A DNA stretch of 64,000 nt from Robbsia betulipollinis. GTDB lineage: Bacteria; Pseudomonadota; Gammaproteobacteria; Burkholderiales; Burkholderiaceae. This document shows positions 25,500 to 34,400 of this stretch, piece by piece. Numbering within the stretch: the first letter of the stretch is position 1; each line of letters starts with the position of its first letter. The notes under the pieces are model-generated. The model saw nothing but the letters and a program-made list of their open reading frames with translations. It had not been told where the DNA came from and made no database searches. The translations under genes and the position numbers were made by a program. The stretch is from positions 238,875-302,874 of the forward strand of contig NZ_JAPMXC010000010.1 of the NCBI RefSeq assembly GCF_026624755.1. The letters run 5' to 3'.

Positions 25500-26972
25500 A
25501 TGCGCTGGCTGGCCGCTCTGCTGGCACTGCTCTCGCTGAGCGCGTGCGAAAAGGTCGCGCCGGCATCCGGTGCGTCCTCGGCCGCGACGCCGGTCGTCGC
25601 GCCCCTTTCCGCCTCCGCGCCGGTGCCGCTCGCCACGCCCGTCACGGCGGCCGTTCCCGGCGCCCCAGGCCGCGGCGCGCCGTACCATGCCGCGCCGCTG
25701 GCCGGCCGCCCCGTGACGTTGAGCGCGGCGGCGGAACTCGGCAGGCGGATGTTTTTCGACGCGTCCCTGTCGGCTTCGGGACGCATGGCCTGCGCGTCCT
25801 GCCACAGTCCCGAGCATGCGTACGGGCCGCCGAATGGCCTGGCCGTGCAGCTGGGCGGCACGCGCCTGCGCGACCAGGGCACGCGGGCGGTGCCGTCGCT
25901 GCGCTATCTGGAACACAATCCCAATTTCACGATCGGGCCGAACAGTTCGGTGCCGGATACCGATGCGGCGCTCGCGCCGCCCCCGCCGCCGGCCGGCGAC
26001 GTGAAGGTGGCCTCGGTGGCGAAAGGCGGCAACGCCACGGGCGCGCAGGCGGCGCAGCAGGCTGCTGCGGCGGCGAACGTGCCGCAGGGCGGCCTCGACC
26101 GGGACGGCCGCGCCGACTCCTTCCAGGATCAGGCCGACGGCCCGTTTCTGGACCCGCACGAGATGGCGAACGTCAGCGACGCGGCGGTGCTCGAGCGCCT
26201 GCGCCGCACGCCGTATGCGGAGGACTTTCGCAAGCTGTTCGGCCCAGCGGTGTTCGACAACGCGCCGCTGGCGATGAGCGAGGCGCTGTTCGCGCTGGCG
26301 CGCTACCAGTTCGAGGACCCGAGCTTTCATCCGTACGACAGCAAATACGATTACTACCTCGCGGGAGACGCGACGCTGACGCTCCAGGAAGCGCGCGGTC
26401 TGCAATTGTTCGAGGATCCGAAGAAGGGCAACTGTTCGTCCTGCCATATCGACAAGCCGTCGGTCGACGGCATGTTTCCGCCGGTGTTCACCGATTTCCA
26501 GTTCGAGGCGTTCGGCGCGCCGCGCAATATGACGCTGCTGGCGAACCGCGATCCGCATTATTACGATCTGGGCCTGTGCGGACCGATGCGCCGGGACCTG
26601 CGCGGGGCAAGCGCGTATTGCGGTCTGTTCAAGACCCCGACGTTGCGCAATGTCGCCACGCGGCAGGTGTTTTTCCACAATGGCGTGTTTCACACGCTCG
26701 ACGACGTGATGCACTTCTATGTGGAGCGCGAGACCGATCCGGCCCGCTGGTATCCGCGCCGTCGCGACGGCACGATCGACGTCTACAACGATCTGCCGGC
26801 GCGCTACAGGAAGAACGTCGATACCGCGGATGCGCCGTTCGATCGCAAGGCCGGCGACGCCCCGGCGTTGAACGCCGCGGAGATCCGCGACGTGATCGCC
26901 TTTCTCGGCACGTTGAGCGATGGGTATCGACCGGAGCGGCCGGTGGCCGCCGCACGCCGCCAACCGGGCTGA
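25500..26972 (+). CDS. di-haem cytochrome c peroxidase family lipoprotein
   Basis: This 490-residue exported di-haem protein has two c-type haem sites (ACASCHSPEHAYG about residue 100 and NCSSCHIDKPS about residue 315). A distal segment, TPTLRNVATRQVFFHNGVFHTLDDVMHFY, is typical of the bacterial cytochrome c peroxidase / MauG group. The N-terminus MRWLAALLALLSLSAC ends in a good lipobox, so it is probably anchored to a membrane facing the periplasm. A poorly conserved Ala/Pro-rich linker lies between residues 15 and 65. The ATG at 25500 is 1 bp after the phosphoesterase stop; a GTG at 25491 would overlap it. The two genes form one unit. Confidence 0.88.
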   Translation: MRWLAALLALLSLSACEKVAPASGASSAATPVVAPLSASAPVPLATPVTAAVPGAPGRGAPYHAAPLAGRPVTLSAAAELGRRMFFDASLSASGRMACASCHSPEHAYGPPNGLAVQLGGTRLRDQGTRAVPSLRYLEHNPNFTIGPNSSVPDTDAALAPPPPPAGDVKVASVAKGGNATGAQAAQQAAAAANVPQGGLDRDGRADSFQDQADGPFLDPHEMANVSDAAVLERLRRTPYAEDFRKLFGPAVFDNAPLAMSEALFALARYQFEDPSFHPYDSKYDYYLAGDATLTLQEARGLQLFEDPKKGNCSSCHIDKPSVDGMFPPVFTDFQFEAFGAPRNMTLLANRDPHYYDLGLCGPMRRDLRGASAYCGLFKTPTLRNVATRQVFFHNGVFHTLDDVMHFYVERETDPARWYPRRRDGTIDVYNDLPARYRKNVDTADAPFDRKAGDAPALNAAEIRDVIAFLGTLSDGYRPERPVAAARRQPG

Positions 26973-26977
26973 CGGGG

Positions 26978-28009
26978 CTAACCGGGCCGATGAGGGCGAG
27001 CGAAACCCCCGAAGAACTGCGCCATATTGTCCTGTAGTGATGCGATATGGTAGCCGCCTTCCTGGACGATCAGCGTCGGCACGCCGAATGCCGCGACGGT
27101 TTCGCCCAGGCGGCGAAAGCCCTCGCGGGTCACCGCGACCCGCGTCTGCGGGTCTTTCTCGAAAACATCGAAGCCGAGCGCGAACACCAGCGCGGCGGGT
27201 GCGAAGCGTTCGATGGCGGCCACCGCCTGGTCGATTCTTTCGAAGAAGACGGCTTCGCTCGCGCCGTGCGGCATCGGCAGATTGAGATTGCAGCCTGTGC
27301 CCGGGCCGTGGCCGGTTTCATCGTCGAAGCCGGCCACGACCGGATAGAAGTTGACCGGGCTGCCGTGCACCGACGCGTAGAAGACATCGTCGCGATCGTA
27401 GAAAATTTCCTGGATGCCCTGGCCGTGATGCATGTCGGCGTCGAACACCGCGACGCGTCCGAAACGTTCGCGCAATACCTGGGCGGCGATCGCGGCATTG
27501 TTCAGATAGCAGAAGCCGCCCGCGGCCGCCCGGCGCGCGTGATGGCCGGGCGGCCGGCACAGCGCATAGGCGGACGGCACGCCGTCGAGCAGCGCCTGCG
27601 CGCCCGCGATCGCGTCCTGCGCCGCCCAGTAGGCGGCGCGCCAGGTCAGCGCGCCGATCGGGCAGCTGCCGTCGGCGAGGTAGTACGCGGCTTTTCCGAG
27701 GATGCTGCGCAAGCCATTGGGGTCGCGCACGAAGACGTTGGACATGACTTCGTCGCCGAAATCCTCCGGGACGGCCTTCCACGCCGCGTGCGCGGTTTCG
27801 AGAAACTGGAGATAACCGGCGTCATGGACCGCCGCGAGCGCCCGCAAGCCGCTGTCGCCGGGCTGCCGGACGTCGAAGCCGAGCGCGTGCGCGCCGGCCA
27901 CCAGTTGCACCGCCCGCTCCGGCACTTCCTGCGGGGAACGCATCTGTCCTCGGGACAGATAGCTGCGGGGATGATGGAGCAGTTGGTCGGGGTGGAAGAA
28001 GGTCAGCAT
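26978..28009 (-). CDS. histone-deacetylase-family amidohydrolase (acetylpolyamine amidohydrolase type)
   Basis: This 343-residue zinc deacetylase has the active-site patterns CRPPGHHARRAAAGGFCYLNNAAIAA (His pair), VFDADMHHGQGIQEIFY (zinc Asp and His), ALGFDVFEKDP (zinc Asp) and QEGGYH (Tyr). The N-terminal RGQMRSPQEVPERAVQL loop is typical of bacterial acetylpolyamine amidohydrolases, which release free polyamines from N-acetylated ones. Polyamine use fits the amine catabolic genes elsewhere in the window but is an inference. Its end converges on the peroxidase gene, with only 5 bp between stops. Confidence 0.88.
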   Translation of the reverse strand: MLTFFHPDQLLHHPRSYLSRGQMRSPQEVPERAVQLVAGAHALGFDVRQPGDSGLRALAAVHDAGYLQFLETAHAAWKAVPEDFGDEVMSNVFVRDPNGLRSILGKAAYYLADGSCPIGALTWRAAYWAAQDAIAGAQALLDGVPSAYALCRPPGHHARRAAAGGFCYLNNAAIAAQVLRERFGRVAVFDADMHHGQGIQEIFYDRDDVFYASVHGSPVNFYPVVAGFDDETGHGPGTGCNLNLPMPHGASEAVFFERIDQAVAAIERFAPAALVFALGFDVFEKDPQTRVAVTREGFRRLGETVAAFGVPTLIVQEGGYHIASLQDNMAQFFGGFARPHRPG

Positions 28010-28079
28010 GTCGGAGGCCTTTGTTCACTGCGCGAGGGCGTGCGGGGGAGCACGTGAACACAGTGTAGCCTGCCGAAAT

Positions 28080-29501
28080 TCAGTCCCGCATCAGGCGTAC
28101 GCGCACCGTCTTGCCCTTGATCGTGCCGGCGTTCAGGCGCCGCGCGGCCTCCTTCGCGATGCTGCGCTCGACGGCGACATAGGTGGAGAAGTCGGTGATG
28201 TTGATCTTGCCGATCTGCGCGGCGGTGTAGCCCGCCGCGCCGGTCAGCGCGCCCTGGACGTCGCCGGGACGGATCTTCTCCTTGCGCCCGCCGAGGATCT
28301 GCAGCGTCGCCATCGGCGGCAACAGGCGGCCGCTGCCGGTGGGCGCGAGCTGGTCGAGCGGCTCCCAGCGGATCTCGTTGCCGAGCGCCTGTTCGACCGA
28401 GGCGACCCGGCCCATCTCGTCGAGGCTCGCGAGCGTGACCGCGGTGCCTGCATGATCGGCGCGACCGGTGCGACCGACCCGGTGAATATGCACTTCGGGG
28501 TCCGGCGTGACGTCGACATTGATGACGAGCGCGAGTTGGTCGATGTCGAGACCGCGCGCGGCGACGTCGGTGGCGACGAGCACCGAGCAACTCCGGTTCG
28601 CGAACTGGATCAGCACCTGGTCGCGTTCGCGCTGTTCGAGTTCGCCATGCAGCGCCTGTGCCTCGAAACCCTGGCCGCGCAGGAATTCGACGAGTTCGCC
28701 GCAGCGCCGCCGCGTGTTGCAGAAGGCGAGCGCGCTCACCGGCCGGAAGTGGTCCAGCACCTGCGCGACGGCGGGCAGGCGCGCGGCCTTGTCGATCTCG
28801 TAGAACACCTGCCGGATCTTGCTGGGTGCGTGCTGCGCCTCGACGGTGATCTGCTGCGGCTTGCGCAGGAACTGCTGGCTCAGCTTGCCGATGCCCTCGG
28901 GGTAGGTGGCCGAGAAGAGCAGCGTCTGCCGCTCCTTCGGGCAGCGCTGGGCGATCGCGGCGATGTCGTCGTAGAAGCCCATGTCGAGCATGCGGTCCGC
29001 TTCGTCGAGCACCAGGGTGCGCAGCGTGTCCAGTTGCAGGCTGCCGCGATCGAGGTGGTCGATGATGCGCCCGGGCGTGCCGACGACGATATGCGCGCCG
29101 TGTTCGAGGCTGGCGATCTGCGGGCGCATCGAGGCGCCGCCGCACAGCGTCAGGATCTTGATGTTCTCCTCCGCGCGGGCCAGCCGGCGGATCTCCTGCG
29201 CCACCTGGTCGGCGAGTTCGCGCGTGGGGCACAGCACCATCGCCTGCAGGTCGAAGCGGCGCGGTTCGAGGCGCGTGAGCAGGGCGAGCGCGAACGCGGC
29301 GGTCTTGCCACTGCCGGTCTTGGCCTGCGCGATGAGGTCATGGCCGGCAAGCGCGACCGGCAGGCTGGCGGCCTGGATCGGCGTCATGCTCCGGTAGCCC
29401 AGTTGCGCGAGATTGGCGAGCATCGCCGGCGACAGCGGCAATTGTTCGAAGGCGGCGGCGGCGGCGTCGGGCGCGGCGGGAGGAGTCTGGGATTCGGTCA
29501 T
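28080..29501 (-). CDS. dbpA: ATP-dependent RNA helicase DbpA
   Basis: DbpA is a DEAD-box helicase that acts on 23S rRNA during large-subunit assembly. The 473-residue protein has all helicase motifs: Q motif (MTPIQAASLP), AKTGSGKTAAF, PTRELADQ, TPGR, LDEADRMLDMG, FSATYP, ATDVAARGLDI and HRVGRTGR. A C-terminal RNA-binding domain (RKEKIRPGDVQGALTGAAGY ... IGKINITDFSTYVAVER ... GTIKGKTVRVRLMRD) identifies DbpA over other DEAD-box proteins. The N-terminal Ala-rich segment is variable. It sits alone upstream of the deacetylase, with 70 bp between. Confidence 0.95.
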   Translation of the reverse strand: MTESQTPPAAPDAAAAAFEQLPLSPAMLANLAQLGYRSMTPIQAASLPVALAGHDLIAQAKTGSGKTAAFALALLTRLEPRRFDLQAMVLCPTRELADQVAQEIRRLARAEENIKILTLCGGASMRPQIASLEHGAHIVVGTPGRIIDHLDRGSLQLDTLRTLVLDEADRMLDMGFYDDIAAIAQRCPKERQTLLFSATYPEGIGKLSQQFLRKPQQITVEAQHAPSKIRQVFYEIDKAARLPAVAQVLDHFRPVSALAFCNTRRRCGELVEFLRGQGFEAQALHGELEQRERDQVLIQFANRSCSVLVATDVAARGLDIDQLALVINVDVTPDPEVHIHRVGRTGRADHAGTAVTLASLDEMGRVASVEQALGNEIRWEPLDQLAPTGSGRLLPPMATLQILGGRKEKIRPGDVQGALTGAAGYTAAQIGKINITDFSTYVAVERSIAKEAARRLNAGTIKGKTVRVRLMRD

Positions 29502-29605
29502 CCCCGATTATAGCGGGCGGCGTGCGGCGCATCGCGATCGCGCCGCCGAATACGCGCGATATCGTCGAAATACCCGTACAAGACCGCAGCCTGCGGTTAT
29601 TCCGC

Positions 29606-30481
29606 TTATTTCGCCACCGAGGCGATCTGCCGCAGCCGGCGCGCGAGCGCGCGCGACACCACCGGTGCGCGCCGCGCCGCGCCGCTCGCCGCGGCCTCGC
29701 TTTCCCGCAGGAACACCACGGTTTCCCGGGCGACGATCTCGCGCTCGTTGTCGACCGTGATCATATGGTAGGAATCGTCGAGAAAGATCGCGCGCTGGAA
29801 TACCGAGCCGATGCGCGCCAGCACCAGGCGCGCGTTTTTCGGGCTGGCGGTTTCGTCGTCGATCGCATGGATCAGCAGACAGTCGCTGCGGATGACCGGC
29901 AGGCGTTTCCTGACATGAACGGCGAGACGGCTGGCCTCGTGGATCGCCGGCAGGGACAAGGTAGCCGGTCCGATTTCGCTGAAGTCGGTATTTTCCATCG
30001 AGCGCGCCACCTTGGCGCGCAGCGCCGCGTTCCTGAGTCCGAACGGCGCGGTTTCCCGGTAGCGCCAGCGCCGCCGCCATGGCGAATAATAGAGCCAGCT
30101 CAGCACAAAACGGTACCAGGGAATCGCCCAGCCGTCGTAGTCGAGCGTGGTCGACAACAAGGCGAGCGCCTGCGCCGAGGGCCGGCGCTGCGCGACCGCC
30201 AGCGCCAGCGTCGCGCCCATCGACAGGCCGCAGACCGACACGAACCGGTACTGCCGCGCGAGGGCGTCGAATTCCGCGACCGCGGCGTCGATCCAGCCTT
30301 CCATCGCCGGCCGGGCCGGGTCGAGGCTGTAGCCGTCGATCATCGGGGCGCTGACGGTGAAGCCTTCGCGATGCAGCGCCCGCGCGAGAAAGCGCATTTC
30401 GAGCGGCGAACTCGACAGGCCGTGCAGCAGCAGCACGGCGTGGGCGTCGCCGGCGTGGAAGATCGCGCCGTCCGTGCTCAT
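29606..30481 (-). CDS. alpha/beta hydrolase (carboxylesterase / serine aminopeptidase-like)
   Basis: This 291-residue hydrolase has VLLLHGLSSSPLEMRFLARALHREG, nucleophile Ser in CGLSMGATLALAVA, and later LLIHAIDDETASPKNA and DDSYHMITVDNERE carrying the Asp and His. The pattern resembles monoacylglycerol-lipase or carboxylesterase Est-type proteins. The C-terminal 35 residues are Arg/Ala-rich. The substrate is unknown. It lies 37 bp downstream of the DUF4118 gene and may be transcribed with it. Confidence 0.8.
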   Translation of the reverse strand: MSTDGAIFHAGDAHAVLLLHGLSSSPLEMRFLARALHREGFTVSAPMIDGYSLDPARPAMEGWIDAAVAEFDALARQYRFVSVCGLSMGATLALAVAQRRPSAQALALLSTTLDYDGWAIPWYRFVLSWLYYSPWRRRWRYRETAPFGLRNAALRAKVARSMENTDFSEIGPATLSLPAIHEASRLAVHVRKRLPVIRSDCLLIHAIDDETASPKNARLVLARIGSVFQRAIFLDDSYHMITVDNEREIVARETVVFLRESEAAASGAARRAPVVSRALARRLRQIASVAK

Positions 30482-30518
30482 GCCGGCACCTGCGCGCGAG
30501 AAAAGCGGTGCACCGGCA

Positions 30519-31319
30519 TCACGCCTCCAGTCTCAAAATGAAGAAGTCGCCGGCGGGCGTCGTGAAGCGTTCGCAGAGTGCGTCCGTCAGCCGATAGTCG
30601 CCGGCGGCGGTGAGCAGCCTGACGCGATGCGCGCCGGGCGTCAGCACGGTCAGCACGCGTTCGATGTCCGCCGGGTGCACGGCGTCGAAGCGGTCGCCGG
30701 CTTGCAGACCGTTGCCCAGCGAGCGGGTGGCCGGCCGCGTGCCGGGCACGACCTCTGGCGCGATGGCGGGTACCGCGGCGGGATCGTTCGCCAGCGGCGT
30801 CGGGTTCACCGCCCGGATGAACACCAGCTGGTCGCGGCGGTGCGTCAGTTCACGCAACAGGCGGTGCGTTTCGTCGGCGTGGCGGCGCGCCAGCAGCCGC
30901 TCGTTGTCGGATCGCAGCAGGATCTCGTAGCGGCACTGCGCCACCGAGGCGACCAGCTCGCTGCGATATTGCGCACGCCGCAGCCGTTCGATCAGCACGA
31001 TCACCACGATCGTGATGAGGGGATAGGTGACGAGCAAGGTCACGTCGCTGCGGTCGAAATACGTGAGATCGCCGTAGGGCGGCACGAAGAGATAGTCGGC
31101 GATGACCAGACCGACCGTCATGACCGTGAGCGCGGGGGCGAGTCCGAAGAAATATTCGATCAGCGCGGCGGCGATGCAGAAGGCGAAACCGGGCGACGCC
31201 GGTCCCAATACCGGGTGCAGGGAGCCGCGCACGGCGCTGGCGAGCAGCAGGGACAGCGCCGCGAACAGCCAGGCGCGCGGACCCGTGGGTGCCCAGCGTC
31301 GGGCGTTTTGAACTTTCAT
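30519..31319 (-). CDS. DUF4118 membrane protein (KdpD-sensor-like transmembrane part)
   Basis: This 266-residue protein has four hydrophobic helices in its first 115 residues (AWLFAALSLLLASAV, GFAFCIAAALIEYFFGLAP, LTVMTVGLVIADYLFVPPYGDL, LVTYPLITIVVIVLIE). These match the DUF4118 bundle found in KdpD-type sensor kinases. The cytoplasmic remainder has a short coiled segment and no kinase domain, ending in an alpha-beta stretch (VLTVLTPGAHRVRLLTAAGDYRL). It may be a stand-alone sensor or adaptor. It lies downstream of the large CheB-CheR kinase gene on the same strand, 167 bp away. Confidence 0.72.
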   Translation of the reverse strand: MKVQNARRWAPTGPRAWLFAALSLLLASAVRGSLHPVLGPASPGFAFCIAAALIEYFFGLAPALTVMTVGLVIADYLFVPPYGDLTYFDRSDVTLLVTYPLITIVVIVLIERLRRAQYRSELVASVAQCRYEILLRSDNERLLARRHADETHRLLRELTHRRDQLVFIRAVNPTPLANDPAAVPAIAPEVVPGTRPATRSLGNGLQAGDRFDAVHPADIERVLTVLTPGAHRVRLLTAAGDYRLTDALCERFTTPAGDFFILRLEA

Positions 31320-31486
31320 CGAAGGCGGGCGACGCGTCGCGCAGGGGCGCCGTGGGAATCATTGGGATAAGGCGGATTCTACGATACGGCCATTCCGGCT
31401 TTTGTAATCGTTTGTGCCTGTGCCGCGCGCGCCACGCCGCCGCCGCGGTCCGAGCGGTTTCCGCTGCCCGGCGCGCGCCCGATCTT

Positions 31487-34400
31487 TCAGCGGTGGGACA
31501 GGAACTCGGCGACGACCCGCTGCACCTCGCCCAGCGAGACCGGTTTGACAAGGTAGGTGTCGAACCCCGCTTCGAGCGCCTCCTGTACGTCGTGAGGCTG
31601 CCCGAAAATGGTCAGCGCGACGGTCACCAGTTTCCTGTCCGAAGGCAGGGACTTCAGTGTCGTGCCCAACGGATGGCCGCGCATTTCCGACATGCCGGGG
31701 TCGGCGATCAGCAGGTCGTATGCCTTGCCGTCCCGCAACTGTCGCGCCGCTTCGGCCGCTGGCGCGACGGTGACGATGGCGCCATCCGTTTCCAGCAGCG
31801 CTCCCAGGGCCTCGATGGATTCGGGCATGTCGTCCACCAGCAGGATGTGCCATCCGTGCAACGATGGCACCATCGGCCGCGAGGGATCGGGGTCCTGCTG
31901 CTGGCGGTCCTGCAGCGGAATCCAGACGCTGAATTTCGTGCCCTGGCCGATCCCCGCGGAACGGGCTTCCACGCGGCCGCCATGCGCGCTGGCCAGCTCC
32001 TTCACCAGTGCCAGTCCGATGCCCAGCCCGCCCATGCTTTGCGGGCGACCGTTCGCCTGTTTGAACAGATCGAAGACGAGCGGCAGAAAGGCCGGATCGA
32101 TGCCGTCGCCGGAATCCGCCACGTCCAGTCGCGCGCACGATCCCTCGACCGTGGCGTGAAGGCGGATCCGGCCATCCACCGGCGTGAATTTCAGGGCGTT
32201 GCTCACCAGGTTCCAGATGATCTGCTCGATGCGGACCCCGTCGGCGAAAACCGGCAGCGAGGGGGCGCTGCTGTCGAAGGTCATCGTGATCCGCTTCGCC
32301 GCGGCGGCCTCCCCGGCGGCCTTGACGATCGACTGAATGCACGGGACGATGTCGAATGGCGCGCGATTGAGCGCCAGCTTGCCGGTGTTGACGCGCGAGA
32401 GGTCGAGCAGGTCTTCGATGATTTTCGCCTGACTCTTGACGGCCTTGCTGATGGTGCCGAGCGCGCGCTCCATCAGGCCATAGCCCTGTACGCCGGGCAG
32501 CCGGCTCGCCAGTTCGGCGTTGACGCTGATCAGGTTCAGCGGGTGCTTGAGTTCGTGCGACATGATCGCCAGGAACTCGTCCTTGAGGTGATTGGCCTGC
32601 TGGCTGGCCTGCCGCACCTCTTTTTCGCGCACCAGCCGCTTCGCGCGATAGTGGGCGAGGCGCTGTTGCTGGGTCATGTTGCGCGCGATCTTCGCGAAGC
32701 CTTCGAACGTACCGGCCTCGGTATAGAGCGGCACCGTGATGCCGCTGCAGAAAACCGGGGTGCCGTCCTTGTCGACATACCAGCGCTCGTCCTCGACGCG
32801 GCCCTGCGTCAGGGCATTATGCATTTCGGCTTCGAAGGTGCCTTCTTCCCGGCTTTCGGTTCTGAAAATCCGCGAGCCGTGCGCACCCATCGCCTCCGCT
32901 TCGGTATAGCCGAAAATCTTCTCCGCGCCCAGATTCCAGGTGACCAGCGTGCCGTGCGGGTCGAGCATCACGATCGCGTAGTCTTTCAGGCTCTGGGCGA
33001 CACGCTGCATCCGCGTTTCGGTGGCGCGCGCGCGCGCTTCCGCATCGCGCAGGCGGGTGACGTCGACGAACGTCAGCACGGCGCCCTGCACTTCGTCCGC
33101 CCCGGTGCGGTAGGGCGAGATGCGGGCGATGTAGAAGCGCTTGTTGATGCTCTCGATCTCGCGCTCCACCACGCGGTTCGATCGCAGCGTCTCGTGCAGG
33201 TCCTCGACGAGCGTTTCCCATTGCAGGTCGTGGGTGATGTCGCGCAGGGGCCGTTCGATATCCGAGGTGATCAGCCTGAAGAGATTCAGCGCGCGCGGCG
33301 TGAAGCGCTTGATGCGCAACTCGCAGTCGACGAAGATGGTGGGAATGTCCGAGGACGCGATCAGGTTCTGCAGGTCCTCGTTGGCCTTGGCCGATTCGTC
33401 CACCTTGGTCTTGAGTTCCGCGTTGACCGTGATCAGCTCTTCGTTGATGGACTGCAATTCCTCCTTGCTGGTTTCCAGTTCCTCGCTGGCCGAGCGCAGT
33501 TCCTCGTTGACCGACTGGAATTCCTCGTTGGAGGCCTTCAGCTCCTGACTGGAGAAATCCGCGTCGTCGATGGTTTCCTGGAGCTGCTGCTTGAGATTGC
33601 GCACCTCTTCCTCGAGCTGCGCAATGACCACGCTGTGGCCCGCGCCGGTTTCCATGCCGGTGTCGATGGTGCTGCCGACGGCGTCGAACAGCACCAGGAT
33701 GTATTTCCGGTCCTCGATCGAAACGGGCTTGGCGGTGATGTTGACATTGACGACGCCGTCCCTGAGCGAGAAGCCGCGACGGCGCGCGTCCACGCTCGTG
33801 CCGGACTTCACCGCCTGATAGAGCGCGGTGCGCAGATCGAGCCGCAGGTCCGGGTGCACCAGGGTCAGCAGATTCAGGGTGGGGACGCCGCTCACATAGC
33901 GAAGGAACTGATCGACGCGGTCCGTGATGTGAACGATGTTGTAGGCGGCGTCGATCAGCACGCTCGGGGGCGCATACTGGCTCAACAGCAACTGGTGCGC
34001 GTCGCCGAAAGGAATGGCGTCACGGTGGGGATAGGGACTCACAGACTCCTTGTATGGGCGCTTCCCCCCGTCATCGGCGAGTGCCTTGCTCGACAGATAG
34101 GTACGGGGCCGCGAGACCACGTTTGCTCGATAGATGCGGTTCTTCTTGTCGATCACGCTGAACAGCGTCCCGGCCATGTCCGCGGATTCGGAACTGCCGA
34201 GAAACAGGAATCCGCCGGGTTTCAGCGCGAAATGGAAGGTTTCGAGAACGGCCTGCTGCGCTTCGCGTTCGAGATAGATGAGAAGGTTGCGGCAGCACAC
34301 CAGATCGAGGCGCGAAAACGGCGGGTCCCGCAGGATGTTGTGCGGCGAGAACAGCACCTTGTTGCGGATGATTTTCTTGATGCGATAGCCATTGTTTTCC

